Assembly: GCA_003999685.1 (NCBI GenBank)
Contig: CP021222.1
Coordinates: forward strand, 620,001-684,000
Length of the DNA stretch: 64,000 nucleotides
Origin: Taiwanofungus camphoratus
Taxonomy: Eukaryota > Basidiomycota > Agaricomycetes > Polyporales > Taiwanofungaceae
Direction: 5' to 3'
Of the stretch, positions 38,328 through 48,370 are shown one piece after another (within the stretch, counting starts at the first letter, position 1; every line of letters starts with the position of its first letter). Both the position numbers and the translations under genes were made by a program. The notes under the pieces are model-generated. The model saw only the letters and a list, made by a program, of their open reading frames with translations, made no database searches and was not told where the DNA came from.

Positions 38328-39613
38328 TCATCTACGTTTTGCCGACCTCTTCTTCGCCGCCTTAACCTCTTTGTCAAATCGGCTCCTCTTCCTCTGTCTA
38401 GGGCCATCATCTCCTAGGTCATCGGACAAGTCGTCTTGGCTGCGGGCCCTTGACCGTGCAAGGACGCCCTCCTTGCGCCCCCTCTGCCGCAGCTCCTCGT
38501 ACCCGTCCCCGGTAATCCCACCACGGTTGCGCCCGACCGACTTCAAAATATCGCCAAATTCGTCCTCCAGACCATCACCACGTCCACGCCGGCCCGAGGC
38601 CCCCCCGGACCCGCCCAGGGCGAGGTCTGCCTCGTCCTGCTTCCGCCGCTTGGCGTCTCTCTTCTTCATCACCAGCCGCATCATGTTCTCCTCCTCGAAC
38701 TCGGTTATGCGCTGCAGCTCCCGCCCGCGCTGCGACATGAGTGCAGGCGTGGAGCCCAGGCCGGAGGTCGACTCAAGATAGGGTTTTGATGGATCCAAGT
38801 GGGCGAGTGTAGAGAGCGCACTAGGGGCAGGGGCACGGCGGGACTTGTCTTTATCTTTGCGAGGCTCCATATAAGGTACAGGCGCCAGCTTGGGGGGACG
38901 ATAAATCATATCTCGCTCCTGGCCATCCTGACCGCCCCCGCCTTCCCCGTCTTCTGAGCCAGATTCTTGATTCATCAGGTCCTGAGGATTCGGCCGGAAT
39001 GCGAGGGGATCTAGTTGAGCCCAGCCGATTAGTGAAGATCACGGCTATTGCAAGTAGACCCAGCTCACCGTTGACGACATTCTGGCTAGCCGAGGGAGCT
39101 TCCTCTGCGACCCGCACCAGCTTTTCGATTTGGTATTTCATCCTGCCCTCCAAAACTTTGATTTTTTCGAGTACCACTCGAGCTTCGATCATTGAGTCTA
39201 CTCTATCACCCGCACCCGATCCTCGAGGGCCTCGGTCTGGCGCGCTAAAGGGTAATGCGGGCGGCGCCCTCTCTGTCAGCGAGTCTCCTGATGCTCTGCG
39301 GGAGGAGACAAGAACCAGAGATTGCAGATAGGACAGCATGAGATGATGCTTCAGGGAGAGCAACGAAATCCCGATCTTTGTATCCAGCTCAGAGGTAGTG
39401 CTCTGTCTGAGTCAGTCAAGCGAATCAACATAACGATCTGCGAACATGTCAAAGCTGCGCATACTTTACTCGGAGAGACTTGATGACCTCTTTCACTGAT
39501 GCCATACCCCGCCTCATGTCGTCCACGATTTCAATGAACTCCTGGACCTCGACGCCGCTCGTATCATTTTGCACGACGGGAGATACTGAATCCTCAGTAC
39601 CTTCAGCAGACAT
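38328..39613 (-). CDS. LCP5: LCP5/neuroguidin-type U3 snoRNP protein (Sas10/Utp3/C1D family)
   Basis: Lcp5 is a nucleolar U3 snoRNP-associated factor for 18S rRNA processing. The ATG at 39,613 opens MSAEGTEDSVSPVVQND. The Sas10/C1D helical domain follows (FIEIVDDMRRGMASVKEVIK, LKHHLMLSYLQSLVL) and then the family helix VVLEKIKVLEGRMKYQIEKL with VRVAEE. Downstream come an acidic Gly/Glu stretch (GSEDGEGGGGQ), the hallmark MIYRPPKLAPVPY, FEEENMMRLVMKKRDAKRRK and a basic C terminus (RKRSRFDKEVKAAKKRSAKR), stop at 38,328. Three or four short introns. Length and motif order match fungal Lcp5. Confidence 0.91.
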
Positions 39614-40113
39614 CTTGGAAGTGACCCCACAAGGCTCTAGAAAAGAAATGTTATTAGGACCATTCTCACACATCCATAGAACAAAGACAGGTTGATCAGT
39701 TAACGGTTTTCTAGGCCGCCGCTCGAATTTAGAGCGTAATGCAAGACATCTCATAGGGTCAGAGCCCAGTGCATTTCATCTTTGAACGCAGAGAATGGGA
39801 GAAAATGATCTCTAGTACTCGCCAAATATGGGCTCAGCGATGTTTGAATGCAATCCAAAAATTAAATTCGGATAGTTGAGAGGAGGGATGGCAAGACGAG
39901 TGTGTCCTATACATGTCTCGCGGGGAACTGGGAACCAGAAAACTATTATGGATTCCCACGGCTGCTAAATGCAGCGGATTGAGGCACGTGCACAACAAAT
40001 GGACGATCGCCTCTGAGCAGGTTGACCAGGACTATAGGTTCGACACTGACTCTCGTTGGCGGACCGGGGTGGTTTTCACCCCCATCAAAGTTGAGCAGGC
40101 TTGATTTCACACA
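39614..40113. other. Divergent intergenic region LCP5 / alpha-beta hydrolase
   Basis: 500 bases holding both promoters. I see no clear TATA box or known factor site. Confidence 0.45.
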
Positions 40114-41872
40114 ATGGACTTTCTCTCTCATCCACGACCATCGGTGCCGCCTCCTCGCCAATGTCCAAGACAACTAAGGCAGCTGGTGCCGCAGGGCCCA
40201 CCGCCAACCATACAAGCTGCACCGCCGCTTCCTTCTCCATCACGGCGATCGCTTCTCGATGCCTCGTTTGTGCTCACAACGCATTTTGTGCCTGCTGCAC
40301 TTCCACGAACTGTGCCTGATGTGCCTCTACCTGCGTTGCCTGCTTGGTCTGCTGATAGGCAGCAATGGAAGGCATCCGTGACCGGCACTGCGGATGCGAT
40401 GGTGTCAATGAGGTATAAGCAATGGAACGGCGAGTTGAAGCAGGAGGGCGGTCGTAAGCCGTTATGGGCCTGTGTGAATCGCTATGTAAGAAAGGACCTG
40501 CGCGAGGGGAAGGATGGACAAGGCCTTACCCTTTTCTTAGCACATGCCAATGGCTTCCCCAAAGAGGTGCTTTCAGAAGCTAGTTGCTCCTCGGTCTCTT
40601 ATTTGATGTGTTTAACATAGATCTGGGAATGTGCCTTACTTCATCTTGCCACGGCTACTCAATCGTCCAATTCAACATGCAAAATTGACGAGATTTGGGT
40701 ATGGGAGGCCGTCAATCATGGCGACGCATGTTTGGTGAATGCGGATAACCTTAGCGGCATTTGTGAGATGAACATTCTTTCGTGCATTTCCTATTCTGAC
40801 GAAATTCGGAGATGACTGGCAAGACAATTCTCGCGACATTCTCCATTTCTTGTTGTACTATTTACCCCCCTCCGCATCTCCTGCCGCGCTGCCAGTCAAC
40901 CTGCCTCGTCTTCCCGACTCTGCCTCCGAATCTCGCGAGTCACAGGGATTCGAGGCGCGTACTTTGGTCGCTATCGGCCACTCCCTCGGTGGATGCACTA
41001 GGTAACTACACCTGCTGTTTTTATATCAAAGCTCCGGTTCACTCATGGACTGTATCAATTCTGGTTCTCAAGTGCGCGAGCAGCCATCGTCCAGCCTCGT
41101 CTCTTTTCATCTCTCATTCTGGTAGATCCCATCATTAGGCCTTATCCCCAGAACGGACCATTGATAGCGAAGAGAGTACATAAAATGATTGTAGGGGCGG
41201 TCCAGCGTCAAACTAGGTGGTCGTCTCGGTAAGCACAGGTTGAGCCAGATTGTGCGTGACTCAGCGAGCTTGTGCAGCGAAGAAGCACTGGAGAAGTTTA
41301 GGGCGACGCCCTTCTTTGCCGCATGGGATCCCGCCGTGCTCGAGCTATACGTTGAGTGCGGACTATGTGACGACCCCTCTGGCGGAGTGAAGCTGAAGAT
41401 GCCAGGCATCCACGTAAGGACTTTGACCAGTGGCGTCGGTCTGGAAATACTCAGAACTTCTTTCATACCACCAGGAGGCTCTCGTATTTTCGGAGACGTT
41501 AACCCCATATGAGACATGGGACCTACTAGATACGCTCGATGAGCGAATTGAATTGCGATGGATTGTCCCCGGGCAGGTCGATCCAGAGTGAGTTGTACTT
41601 GTCTCATTATGGGAGACCCATTGTTCACACAAGGATCGGTTTGCCAGAGAGTCGGGGGTCAGAGAAAGCATGGTCTGGCGTCGGCCAGAGAACTCATCAA
41701 ATATCATTATTCCAAACGCGGGTCACTTAATCGCTCAAGAGGCGCCTTCAGATTTGGGTGAGTCCCTCAGATTGAGTCCTCTATTTGTGTAAGGCTGAGA
41801 TGTAATTCGACAGCCCAAGCGATTTTTACGTTCCTTGAACGGAAATACGGGTATCCTCAAGCTAGACTCTAG
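40114..41872 (+). CDS. Alpha/beta-hydrolase fold protein with one possible frame shift
   Basis: The ATG at 40,114 opens MDFLSHPRPSVPP. The first block GLTLFLAHANGFPKE is followed by IWECALLHLATAT (spliced at 40,568-40,620), IDEIWVWEAVNHGDA and DWQDNSRDILHFLLYYLPP. The nucleophile elbow VAIGHSLGGCT carries Ser in GHSLG. Next are VDPIIRPYP, REEALEKFRATPFFAAWDP, the acid-strand region WIVPGQVDPE and NAGHLIAQEAPSDLG, which supplies the catalytic His. The C terminus is AIFTFLERKYGYPQ, stop at 41,870-41,872. Exon joints are in phase except near 41,650: the stretch beginning EIGLPES is one base out of frame with VRESMVWRRPENSSN. The shift coincides with a run of five G (41,654-41,658). Substrate unknown; similar fungal proteins are annotated as peroxisomal lipase (Lpx1)-like or toxin-biosynthesis hydrolases. 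Confidence 0.78.
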
Positions 41873-42649
41873 ATGCTTTCGAGCTTGTGGCTCATGACTA
41901 CATATGTTACCGTCGCTTTCCTTCGAGTTCTTCTACGCTAATATCTTGCCACTCGGTGGATACCTCAGAGTTGACTTTTGGAAGTCGACTCTATCAGTAC
42001 CAGCTGTCTAGATGTTCTCAGAGACGTGTATAGGATTTTGTATACTGAGCTCGTTCGACAGCCCGCATAACGCGAAATATCTTCCAGACAGATTTCGTCG
42101 GTCTCTTCCTTTTTTTCTGCCGTGAGACTGTGAGCAAGACACGTCCGCAGCTGATCTCCACGGTTTCCTCTCTTCCCGCATGGATTACATTCGCAACGAC
42201 CACGAGACGTACGCCAACTAGGTGACGAGACGTGCAGATTCTAGCTCGTATATGTTGCTTTCAATAGAGCTCACGACTTCTGTTAGTTTAACCACACGCT
42301 GACTTAAGATGGCACAATGTTAGAATATGCGGAAACTACACGATGTGGGCAGCAGAAAGCAGAAAGCGGAGATTGGTCCAATCACCTTTGCCTCGGGCGT
42401 CATGGATCCTCGCTATACTTTCAATACGCCGTCGTCAGCAGACGCACTTGCTATTTTTGTTTCACTACAGTCACTGCAAGATATCGCTCCTAGCCTTTAC
42501 TATCGACTAACCCCCAGTTGGATTGACCTCAGAAGCTGCTTTATTTAGATTCATAGAACATACTGTCACCCGAGCTGAGGTTCAGACCCAGATCTTGAAC
42601 ACGTCTCGAAGCTGGTATTTGATGTTCAGCCCGACAAGTACACAGTTAA
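41873..42649. other. Region without a recognised gene
   Basis: A plus-strand frame at about 42,327-42,548 (from ATGCGGAAACTACACG; residues such as ITFASGVMDPRYTFNT) and a second at 42,523-42,804 (AALFRFIEHTVTRAEVQTQ) are open and protein-like but match no family I know. They could be exons of one decayed gene joined near 42,530. I do not call a gene. Confidence 0.35.
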
Positions 42650-43435
42650 TAATTCAGGCTTTTCCGGTTGGTCATGATAGGACTTGTTGCGTATCTGACA
42701 AGACAATTTCAGTGACCCAAAAACGGAGAGAAGACTCACAAACCTCCTTGCATGATACAAATGCTCTTGATGCTTGTCAAGACAATCAAGAACATAATTC
42801 CTAGAATTCTTCATTTGAATGTGTTTGTAGGCTGCTGCAACGTTGGGTTGAAGGAACGTAAGCAGGGACCTTGACGCAACGGCATCAACACTGTGTCCCC
42901 TGCCACAATATTGTTCAAACGTGCCTCCTCAGCTGCCTTAGTCGCTCGCCTGCAGGAACCAACAGGGTCCGCATGCCTCCGGAGATGATCTCTCCAGCTG
43001 AGATAGAACGTGGACGGTCTGCAGTCTCAAGTGAGTGCTCCAGCAAAATGTCGTTTGCAGCCTGGTACACGACTGTCGGTGATCAAAATGATGTCGGAAT
43101 GCATTGAGCACTTGCCTCGTATCGCCCTACAACACAGACAATACGATTACCATACCGAAGTGAAAACACGGGTCCATAGGTTTCTACAAGCTCTGTATAA
43201 CGCCGGTAAGCACTGCAAATAAGATTTAGTCAACGAATAACCACGGAATGCAGATGGTGCCTACTGAGGCCCCGGAGGCGCATTGCCGAGAAGCCAATGC
43301 CCAAGAGGACCCGGGGATAATGGAGCCTTACGATTTCGACTCAGTGAAATCCAGAACTGAGAGCGGCTTAGAGGTGTAAATCCCTCCCGCGAGTAAGGTC
43401 AGAAGCGCCGCAATAGCTGCAGTCGTGTTCAGCAT
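42650..43435 (-). pseudogene. Truncated cytochrome P450 copy
   Basis: N-terminal part of a P450 closely related to the one at 6.3-8.5 kb. From the ATG at 43,435 (MLNTTAAIAALLTLLAGGIY) the frame slips before LGHWLLGNAPPGP. YRRYTELVETYGPVFSLRYG, ANDILLEHSLETADRPRS, AGEIISGGMRTLLVPAGERL, SLLTFLQPNVAAAYK and MKNSRNYVLDCLDKHQEH follow. The intron that lies between LRR and SLLTFLQP starts GTGCGC in the first copy but GCACGT here, so its donor appears lost. Similarity ends just after HARR and YAT, and the I-helix, K-helix and heme loop are absent. The remnant covers roughly the first third of a P450. Confidence 0.82.
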
Positions 43436-44132
43436 GTTCGACACTGCCCAAGGTCTACGAATACGCTTTTTAAACATTCCATTCGGTACGGGCTCAGGAC
43501 GCCCAAATCGGAGTCACGAGCCGTGGATAAAGACATGCTGCGGCCAGAAGAAAGGACGGGGTACTGATCTCGCATCCTGTTGACAGCAAAGAGGGAAAAA
43601 AATTTGTCGTAAGTGTCTCGAAATAATCAAGCCTGCCTATATACCCTCCTAACCTTCAAGCACAAATCAATTGATACGTTTGAAATGAAGTCTTGAGAGG
43701 TTCTATAATATCCCTAAACGGATGAGAAGCGTGGGAAAACGTCAAGGAGAACTGTCTCCTGACCTGTCCCATCCCTCGACTCGGCTCACTGCAGAACCAT
43801 ACCTGAAATTTGTTCTACTAAAGGAGGGTTAGTAGAGGACATCAAGCCAACGGAGTGCAAAACTTCGAAGATGGGCAGTCTTGGACCCGATCACACCTTA
43901 GTCACGCCAATTTTTGTATCCCGATCTATTAATGGATTTGACATTTCTGTGAACATTCATTCTAGCACATAAACAGAGATCGGAGAACAAGAAGGTTACA
44001 ACAGTCGTAGGAGATGCATATTTCAAGAGCGGTCCCGTCTGCGTGTAGAACTTATTGCCGATGCGAATGCGAAATAGGTGCCGGACAAACAAAGGATGAG
44101 AACTCGCTGCTTCCAATAGACCTAAAAGTAAC
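43436..44132. other. Intergenic region between the P450 remnant and the C2HC-finger gene
   Basis: About 700 bases. The first 120 or so resemble the sequence upstream of the other P450 copy. A 72-codon minus-strand frame at 43,898-44,116 could be an alternative 3' exon of the neighbour but has no recognisable motif. Confidence 0.4.
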
Positions 44133-45053
44133 TTACTTGTGCGGAGACGGTGCCTTCCAGAGCCTGGCTTGTTCTATCGGTTGTGTCGGTTGCAGGACAA
44201 AGCTTGCGGTTCCAGCACCAACCCTTCCGATATTGCGGCTTGAGCTATGTGTGTCCCTTGAGCCCCGCCAAGCCATTGCTGGGGTTCTTCGATTACTCGC
44301 CTCAATTAAAGCACCAGGTGCTTGCGGACGAACGCTATTGAAAGGGTGGCGGCACCGAGAACCTTCAGCATCTCCTGACCCTCTAGCTCGATAAGGACGA
44401 CAGGTCGTTGTCTGGGCGTCCACCCGAATGGGTTGGCGCAGCTGCTGTTGCGTTCTTTCAGGTTCATAAGCACGGAACAAATTTCCATCTGAAGATTGCG
44501 ACAGTCTAAAGCCAACAGCTTGAGCCTGGGTTACTGGCTGCTGCTCAGACGCACATTCACCCCAGCTTTGCAGATCAGGTGACCAATCTTGATAATTAAC
44601 AAAATGCTCATCTAGACGGTCTGCTCGAGGAAATCAGCATTGCTGATGAGGTTCGCGCGAGGAAGAAGACGCACCCTGGCTCGGCGAGTCATAATATTTG
44701 TGCTTGAACCCATTAAACTGGGGACCAACCCCAATCAAAGGGGCACCTGGAGGCTGCAGCAGATGATCGGGTAATTGGTCTTGGGAGTTTACATTGTGGC
44801 TTCCTTTGGACGAGTGGTATATTTGAACACCCGGGTGTCCGCCATTCCGTTTTCTCGTGCTCGATCGGCCATAGACAGCACACTCGGACGATGCATCAGG
44901 AGAGAGACGCCCCTCAGCCAGAGGCTCACTTGAAGGAAAAGCAGTCCGATGTGTTCTTCCAGGGCGACAGACTTTGTCATGATGGTCACGATCTCTTGAG
45001 TTATATTCCTGAGCACATTTGGAACATTTCACGAAGTTTGTATCGAAATTCAT
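44133..45053 (-). CDS. Unknown protein with an N-terminal C2HC zinc-finger-like motif
   Basis: The ATG at 45,053 opens MNFDTNFVKCSKCAQEYNSR, where C10, C13, H24 or H25 and C29 form a C-x2-C...H-x3/4-C zinc-knuckle-like motif. The rest is polar, rich in Gln, Ser, Pro and Arg, and probably disordered (YHSSKGSHNVNSQDQLPDH, YEPERTQQQLRQPIRVDAQ). The genome frame meets a TGA near 44,637, but a good 54-nt intron (44,674-44,621; GTGCGT...CTGAT...GAGCAG) removes it and restores HKYYDSPSQ-DRLDEHFVNYQDW. The spliced product is about 288 residues, ending SPHK with a TAA at 44,133. A TATA box lies about 107 bases upstream. I do not recognise the family. A transcription-related role is possible but unsupported. 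Confidence 0.62.
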
Positions 45054-45152
45054 GGCGTCAAGAATGTTTCGAAATTATTTGCCAAGTCTTGGAACAAAGA
45101 ATTGTGTCGCGATGTGAAAACGTTCTGGTATAGGCAGGGCCGTATTGGGTCT

Positions 45153-45160
45153 CTTTTATA
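45153..45160 (-). promoter_or_regulatory. TATA box of the C2HC-finger gene
   Basis: TATAAAAG on the minus strand, about 100 bases upstream of the ATG at 45,053, at a spacing fit for a core promoter. The sequence in between has no upstream ATG in a long frame. Confidence 0.55.
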
Positions 45161-45749
45161 CGCAGGGCACCGTGGCCCATTGTCGTGGTCCAAGTACACC
45201 GGCCACTCACTCGTGTAAACCACGCTGTCGCTTTGATCGAAAGGGGCCAGTCGGGTTTAACATGTGAAATAGTCTCAAAGTCCTTTCTAAAACGGAGGAG
45301 TCTTCCTAGCGATAATTTGATGCAAGACACGCAGGCTGTGCAACGCCTCCGACATGAGCTGCAGCAGTCTCTGGAGCAACGCGCTCCAACACATAACCCA
45401 GACATAGGTGCGAATTTTAGAGTCCTGTCGACAACAAAGTTTGAACTTCGACCCAGAACTTGAAGGAGGAGGTTGAAAGATGATATGCAGTCCAGCCTGA
45501 GTATAATCAAACAAAAGCCATGGTTATTACTTACCCCGGTCCAGACTTGAGCTCGCAACCTCTGGGTCTTGAGCTGAGCAAGTTAGCTAAGTCAGGATAA
45601 TCTAAGACTCTGTTGTCGCACTAAAGTAAGTATTAGTCGTCAATCATGATCAATGGTACTGATCGACTTGGCTATCAACAGGTCCTTCACCTGAAGTCGG
45701 TCAGTTGGCTAAAAACGCGCAATGGTTATTCCCTGTGGCGCATGTGTAT
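45161..45749. other. Region upstream of the C2HC-finger gene
   Basis: About 590 bases. Open frames on both strands (for example minus 45,058-45,558 and plus 45,185-45,463) look like chance: they lack domains and overlap each other. No gene called. Confidence 0.45.
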
Positions 45750-45751
45750 TA

Positions 45752-45837
45752 CAGTTGATTCGGAAATTGGGAGACGCGTCTCGGCAGCATTCGTAAATAC
45801 GAATAAATCAAATAAATCAGAATAATTGTAAAATCGT
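45752..45837 (+). repeat. Left terminal inverted repeat of the transposon
   Basis: Begins CAGTTGATTCGGAAATT, ends in the AT-rich AATAAATCAGAATAATTG run, and pairs with 47,037-47,123 in reverse complement over about 86 bases. Confidence 0.88.
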
Positions 45838-47036
45838 CTATGACCTCTCCTCTTGGTAAACTGCTCTACTTTGCTATGGTCTGTCGACAGATAGGCGAAG
45901 GGATGAAGCAGCGATCTTTAGGGCTCCTCCAGGAAGGCTGGGAACTCCCACATATCGCAGAAGCATTGGACGTCTCGCCGCAGAGCGTGAGCCGGTGGGT
46001 CGACAATTATCAACAGCATGGGCATGTCCAGCAAGGATGGGCGAACTGTCTTCTGCCGATATGGATGAGCACCTGCAGGAGAGTGTGCGTCCCAAATGAT
46101 GCCACTTGATCGAGGGGTTCGTTATAGCATTCTACCCGCTCTCTCCTTGGCCGGATACATTGCGCTTTGTGTCGTTGAAGGTTCAATAGACGGAGAAGAG
46201 TTCTATGATTGGGTAGTTAATGATCTGGTATGTTTTTTGACCTTCCTCCATGTCTATACAGTGCTTGGATATCTGATGAAGGGCTAGTCCACTACTCTAT
46301 GTACCGAAATTAGGAGAAACTACAAGAGGCTGAGGTTCCAGAGATTGCATTGATGGAGGGACGCTTGCCTGCTGTCAATTCTCCAAAGGTAAAGGGTTGG
46401 GTCACACATAGTAGATACTCCTGAAAAGACAAGTCATATTAAATGGCTGTACTATAATTGAACATTGTGCAAATACGGGTGTCACACATATACCATCAAT
46501 AAGTAGAATGATATGAGCAGAGACTTAGGTGCTATAAGATTACTGACGAAGGTAATGAAAGTCTCTCAAGCTGGGACCGGGGGGACCATCTCTTGAGCGG
46601 ATCCGGAGCTTTGTGTGACCGCAGTGGGGTGAAGCTATAAGAATAGTAAGTACAGGTTCATACCTTGGTAAAGGATTCCTGATACTCACCTTCAGAGGCT
46701 TCTATCATATTCTCCTCCACAGATTCAGATGTACTTACTCTTGTTATCTTTGTTGTCTGCGATCGCTGCCTGAGAGATCACTTTGTCTTCATCTCCCCCC
46801 TCCTCTTCAGTCTCCTCACCTTCATCCAGTCTGCATGACGATTGACAGGCGTTGTTCTGGCTGGTAAAAGTGCCTCATTTGTTGCATCTATGGCTTGCTG
46901 CATCTCAGCCAAGTCGTGGCATCAGGCACTTTGAAGTGATTGTGCTGCTCTGAGGTTTTGGGAGATGCTTGCGACATTAAACAACAGTATATACTGTAGA
47001 AGATAGACTGTAGAAGTGAACGTGTGTACAAGGAAT

Positions 47037-47123
47037 GATTTTACGATTATTCTGATTTATTTGATTTATTCGTATTTATGAATGCTGCCGAGATGCGTCT
47101 CCCAAGAATTTCCGAATCAACTG
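47037..47123 (-). repeat. Right terminal inverted repeat of the transposon
   Basis: Reverse complement of the left repeat with a 3-base insertion near the outer end (AAATTCTTGGGAG against AAATTGGGAG) and about four substitutions. It is followed by TA. Confidence 0.88.
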
Positions 47124-47125
47124 TA

Positions 47126-48370
47126 GGTAAATCTATGTACGTCCAGTACGTGGATTTGAGAAAGAGAGTAGGATAATACTTTGTTATTAAGGATGGGTTG
47201 CGGCAGAGCCGCCAATACAAACGATAAGTGATATTAGCATATGTGGGCAAAAACCAGAGGTTTTTTGACCCGAAACAAGAGCCCGAACCTAGCAAAGGGA
47301 GAAAGACTAACGTGAGCTGTGAGGGCGGGTGGGCCTCAGCAACTCTAGCCCCAGGTAGGTCGCGGGAGAGATGCGTCGAGTCGGAGAAAAGGAAACCGAA
47401 TGTAACCGATGAAGATGCAAGTTGCTGACCAAAGGGAGAGGCGGGTGGGTGAAATTCAAAGCGACACTGTCGACTGAGAACTGTGTCGTCGAGCAGTGTT
47501 TTTGCAGTGTGCGACGCTGGATAAGAGAGAGCGCGTCGCACTGCCTAATCCGTACGTAGACTTCGTCTTTTGCACTGCTCGCCAGGTAAGGGACATACTC
47601 CGTCAAAGTAGTATTGCCACTAACCATAGGCAATGCTCGGTAGCGATACTTTAGCTACCCGCCGTCCCTCCCTCTGTACACATAGTATATAGCGATGTAT
47701 CAAAATAATGTAACGCGTCCGGTGGGCAGTAACTGCCGAACGTTGTTGAGCCCGGCTACTCCACGTATCCCCAGCGAGCGCCACCTCAGAAGTCGATTAG
47801 ACATAATTAATGCAGTTGCTCGAATGCTACCTTCAAACGAAAATGATTGTATCATGTTGCTTATCTAAGCAAATATGTTCAATTCCGTACAAGATGGTCT
47901 TATAACTATCTAAGAAGGCCTTTAATGAAAAATCGGCCACCATCAAACTGTAGAGAGGCCATTTCCACACAGTTTGATGGTCGCGGAATTTTGAGTTACG
48001 TGCTATGTCTTTAGCCTATAGATTTCTTCGTATTTCTCTCTGCCAAATTGCTGTAAGCGTGACAGACAATGGTCACGTGATGTAGTCGAGGATGAGATAG
48101 GCATATCTTACCTTAGTAGAGCCATAACGCCAGATTTCGGCATATGCCGGTAAGTCGAAAGATCAAGGTAGTTCGTCTTGTCAAACCAGGTAATTAGAGG
48201 GTCTTGACCAGGCTCGCACAAGAGCACGAAGCGTACTATTGACACTTTGTAAACTATAGGTCCAAGAACACAATGACATTGCAACAACCCTAGGCTACAT
48301 TGGAAAGACGAAAGAATAGTATACAGCTCATTTAACATCGTGACGACTCATAGCACCCTAGAAATGTCCC
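47126..48370. other. Long intergenic region between the transposon and the cupredoxin gene
   Basis: 1,245 bases. A minus-strand frame at 47,047-47,541 overlaps the transposon repeat and has no domain, so I do not call it. The only structure I see is the hairpin listed separately at 47,928-47,993. Confidence 0.5.
47928..47993. repeat. Hairpin-forming inverted repeat
   Basis: Two arms, 47,928-47,951 (ending CCACCATCAAACTGT) and 47,969-47,993 (starting ACAGTTTGATGGTCG), pair over about 20 of 24 positions around a 17-base loop. The arms are flanked by A- and T-rich ends. It may be the relic of a small inverted-repeat element; a terminator role is less likely because no gene ends at it. Confidence 0.6.

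Larger units (their letters stand above)
45752..47123 (+). mobile_element. Decayed Tc1/mariner-like DNA transposon with long terminal inverted repeats
   Basis: A 1,372-bp element bounded by TA target duplications (45,750-45,751 and 47,124-47,125). Its terminal inverted repeats are about 86 bases (45,752-45,837 and about 47,037-47,123), both starting CAGTTGATTCGGAAATT at the outer end and differing by one 3-base indel and a few substitutions. Inside, the plus strand has a helix-turn-helix fragment (GLLQEGWELPHIAEALDVSP, SVSRWVDNYQQHG; 45,900-46,030) and a DDE_3 fragment (RGVRYSILPALSLAGYIALC, GSIDGEEFYDWVVNDL; 46,105-46,230). The catalytic-domain ends and the stretch between the two fragments are missing, so the element cannot encode a full transposase. 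The similarity of its two ends suggests it is not ancient. Confidence 0.86.

Noticed and set aside
42871-43107. Plus-strand open frame similar to one at 7,778-8,248
   Set aside because: Both are reverse readings of the same P450 exon (ADRPRS...GGMRT) and not a shared plus-strand gene.
44634-44640. In-frame TGA read as a premature stop or readthrough in the C2HC-finger gene
   Set aside because: A canonical 54-nt intron with donor, branch site and acceptor removes it, so no readthrough is needed.
47047-47541. Minus-strand open frame of 164 codons
   Set aside because: It begins in DNA without promoter signs, runs through the transposon repeat and resembles no protein.
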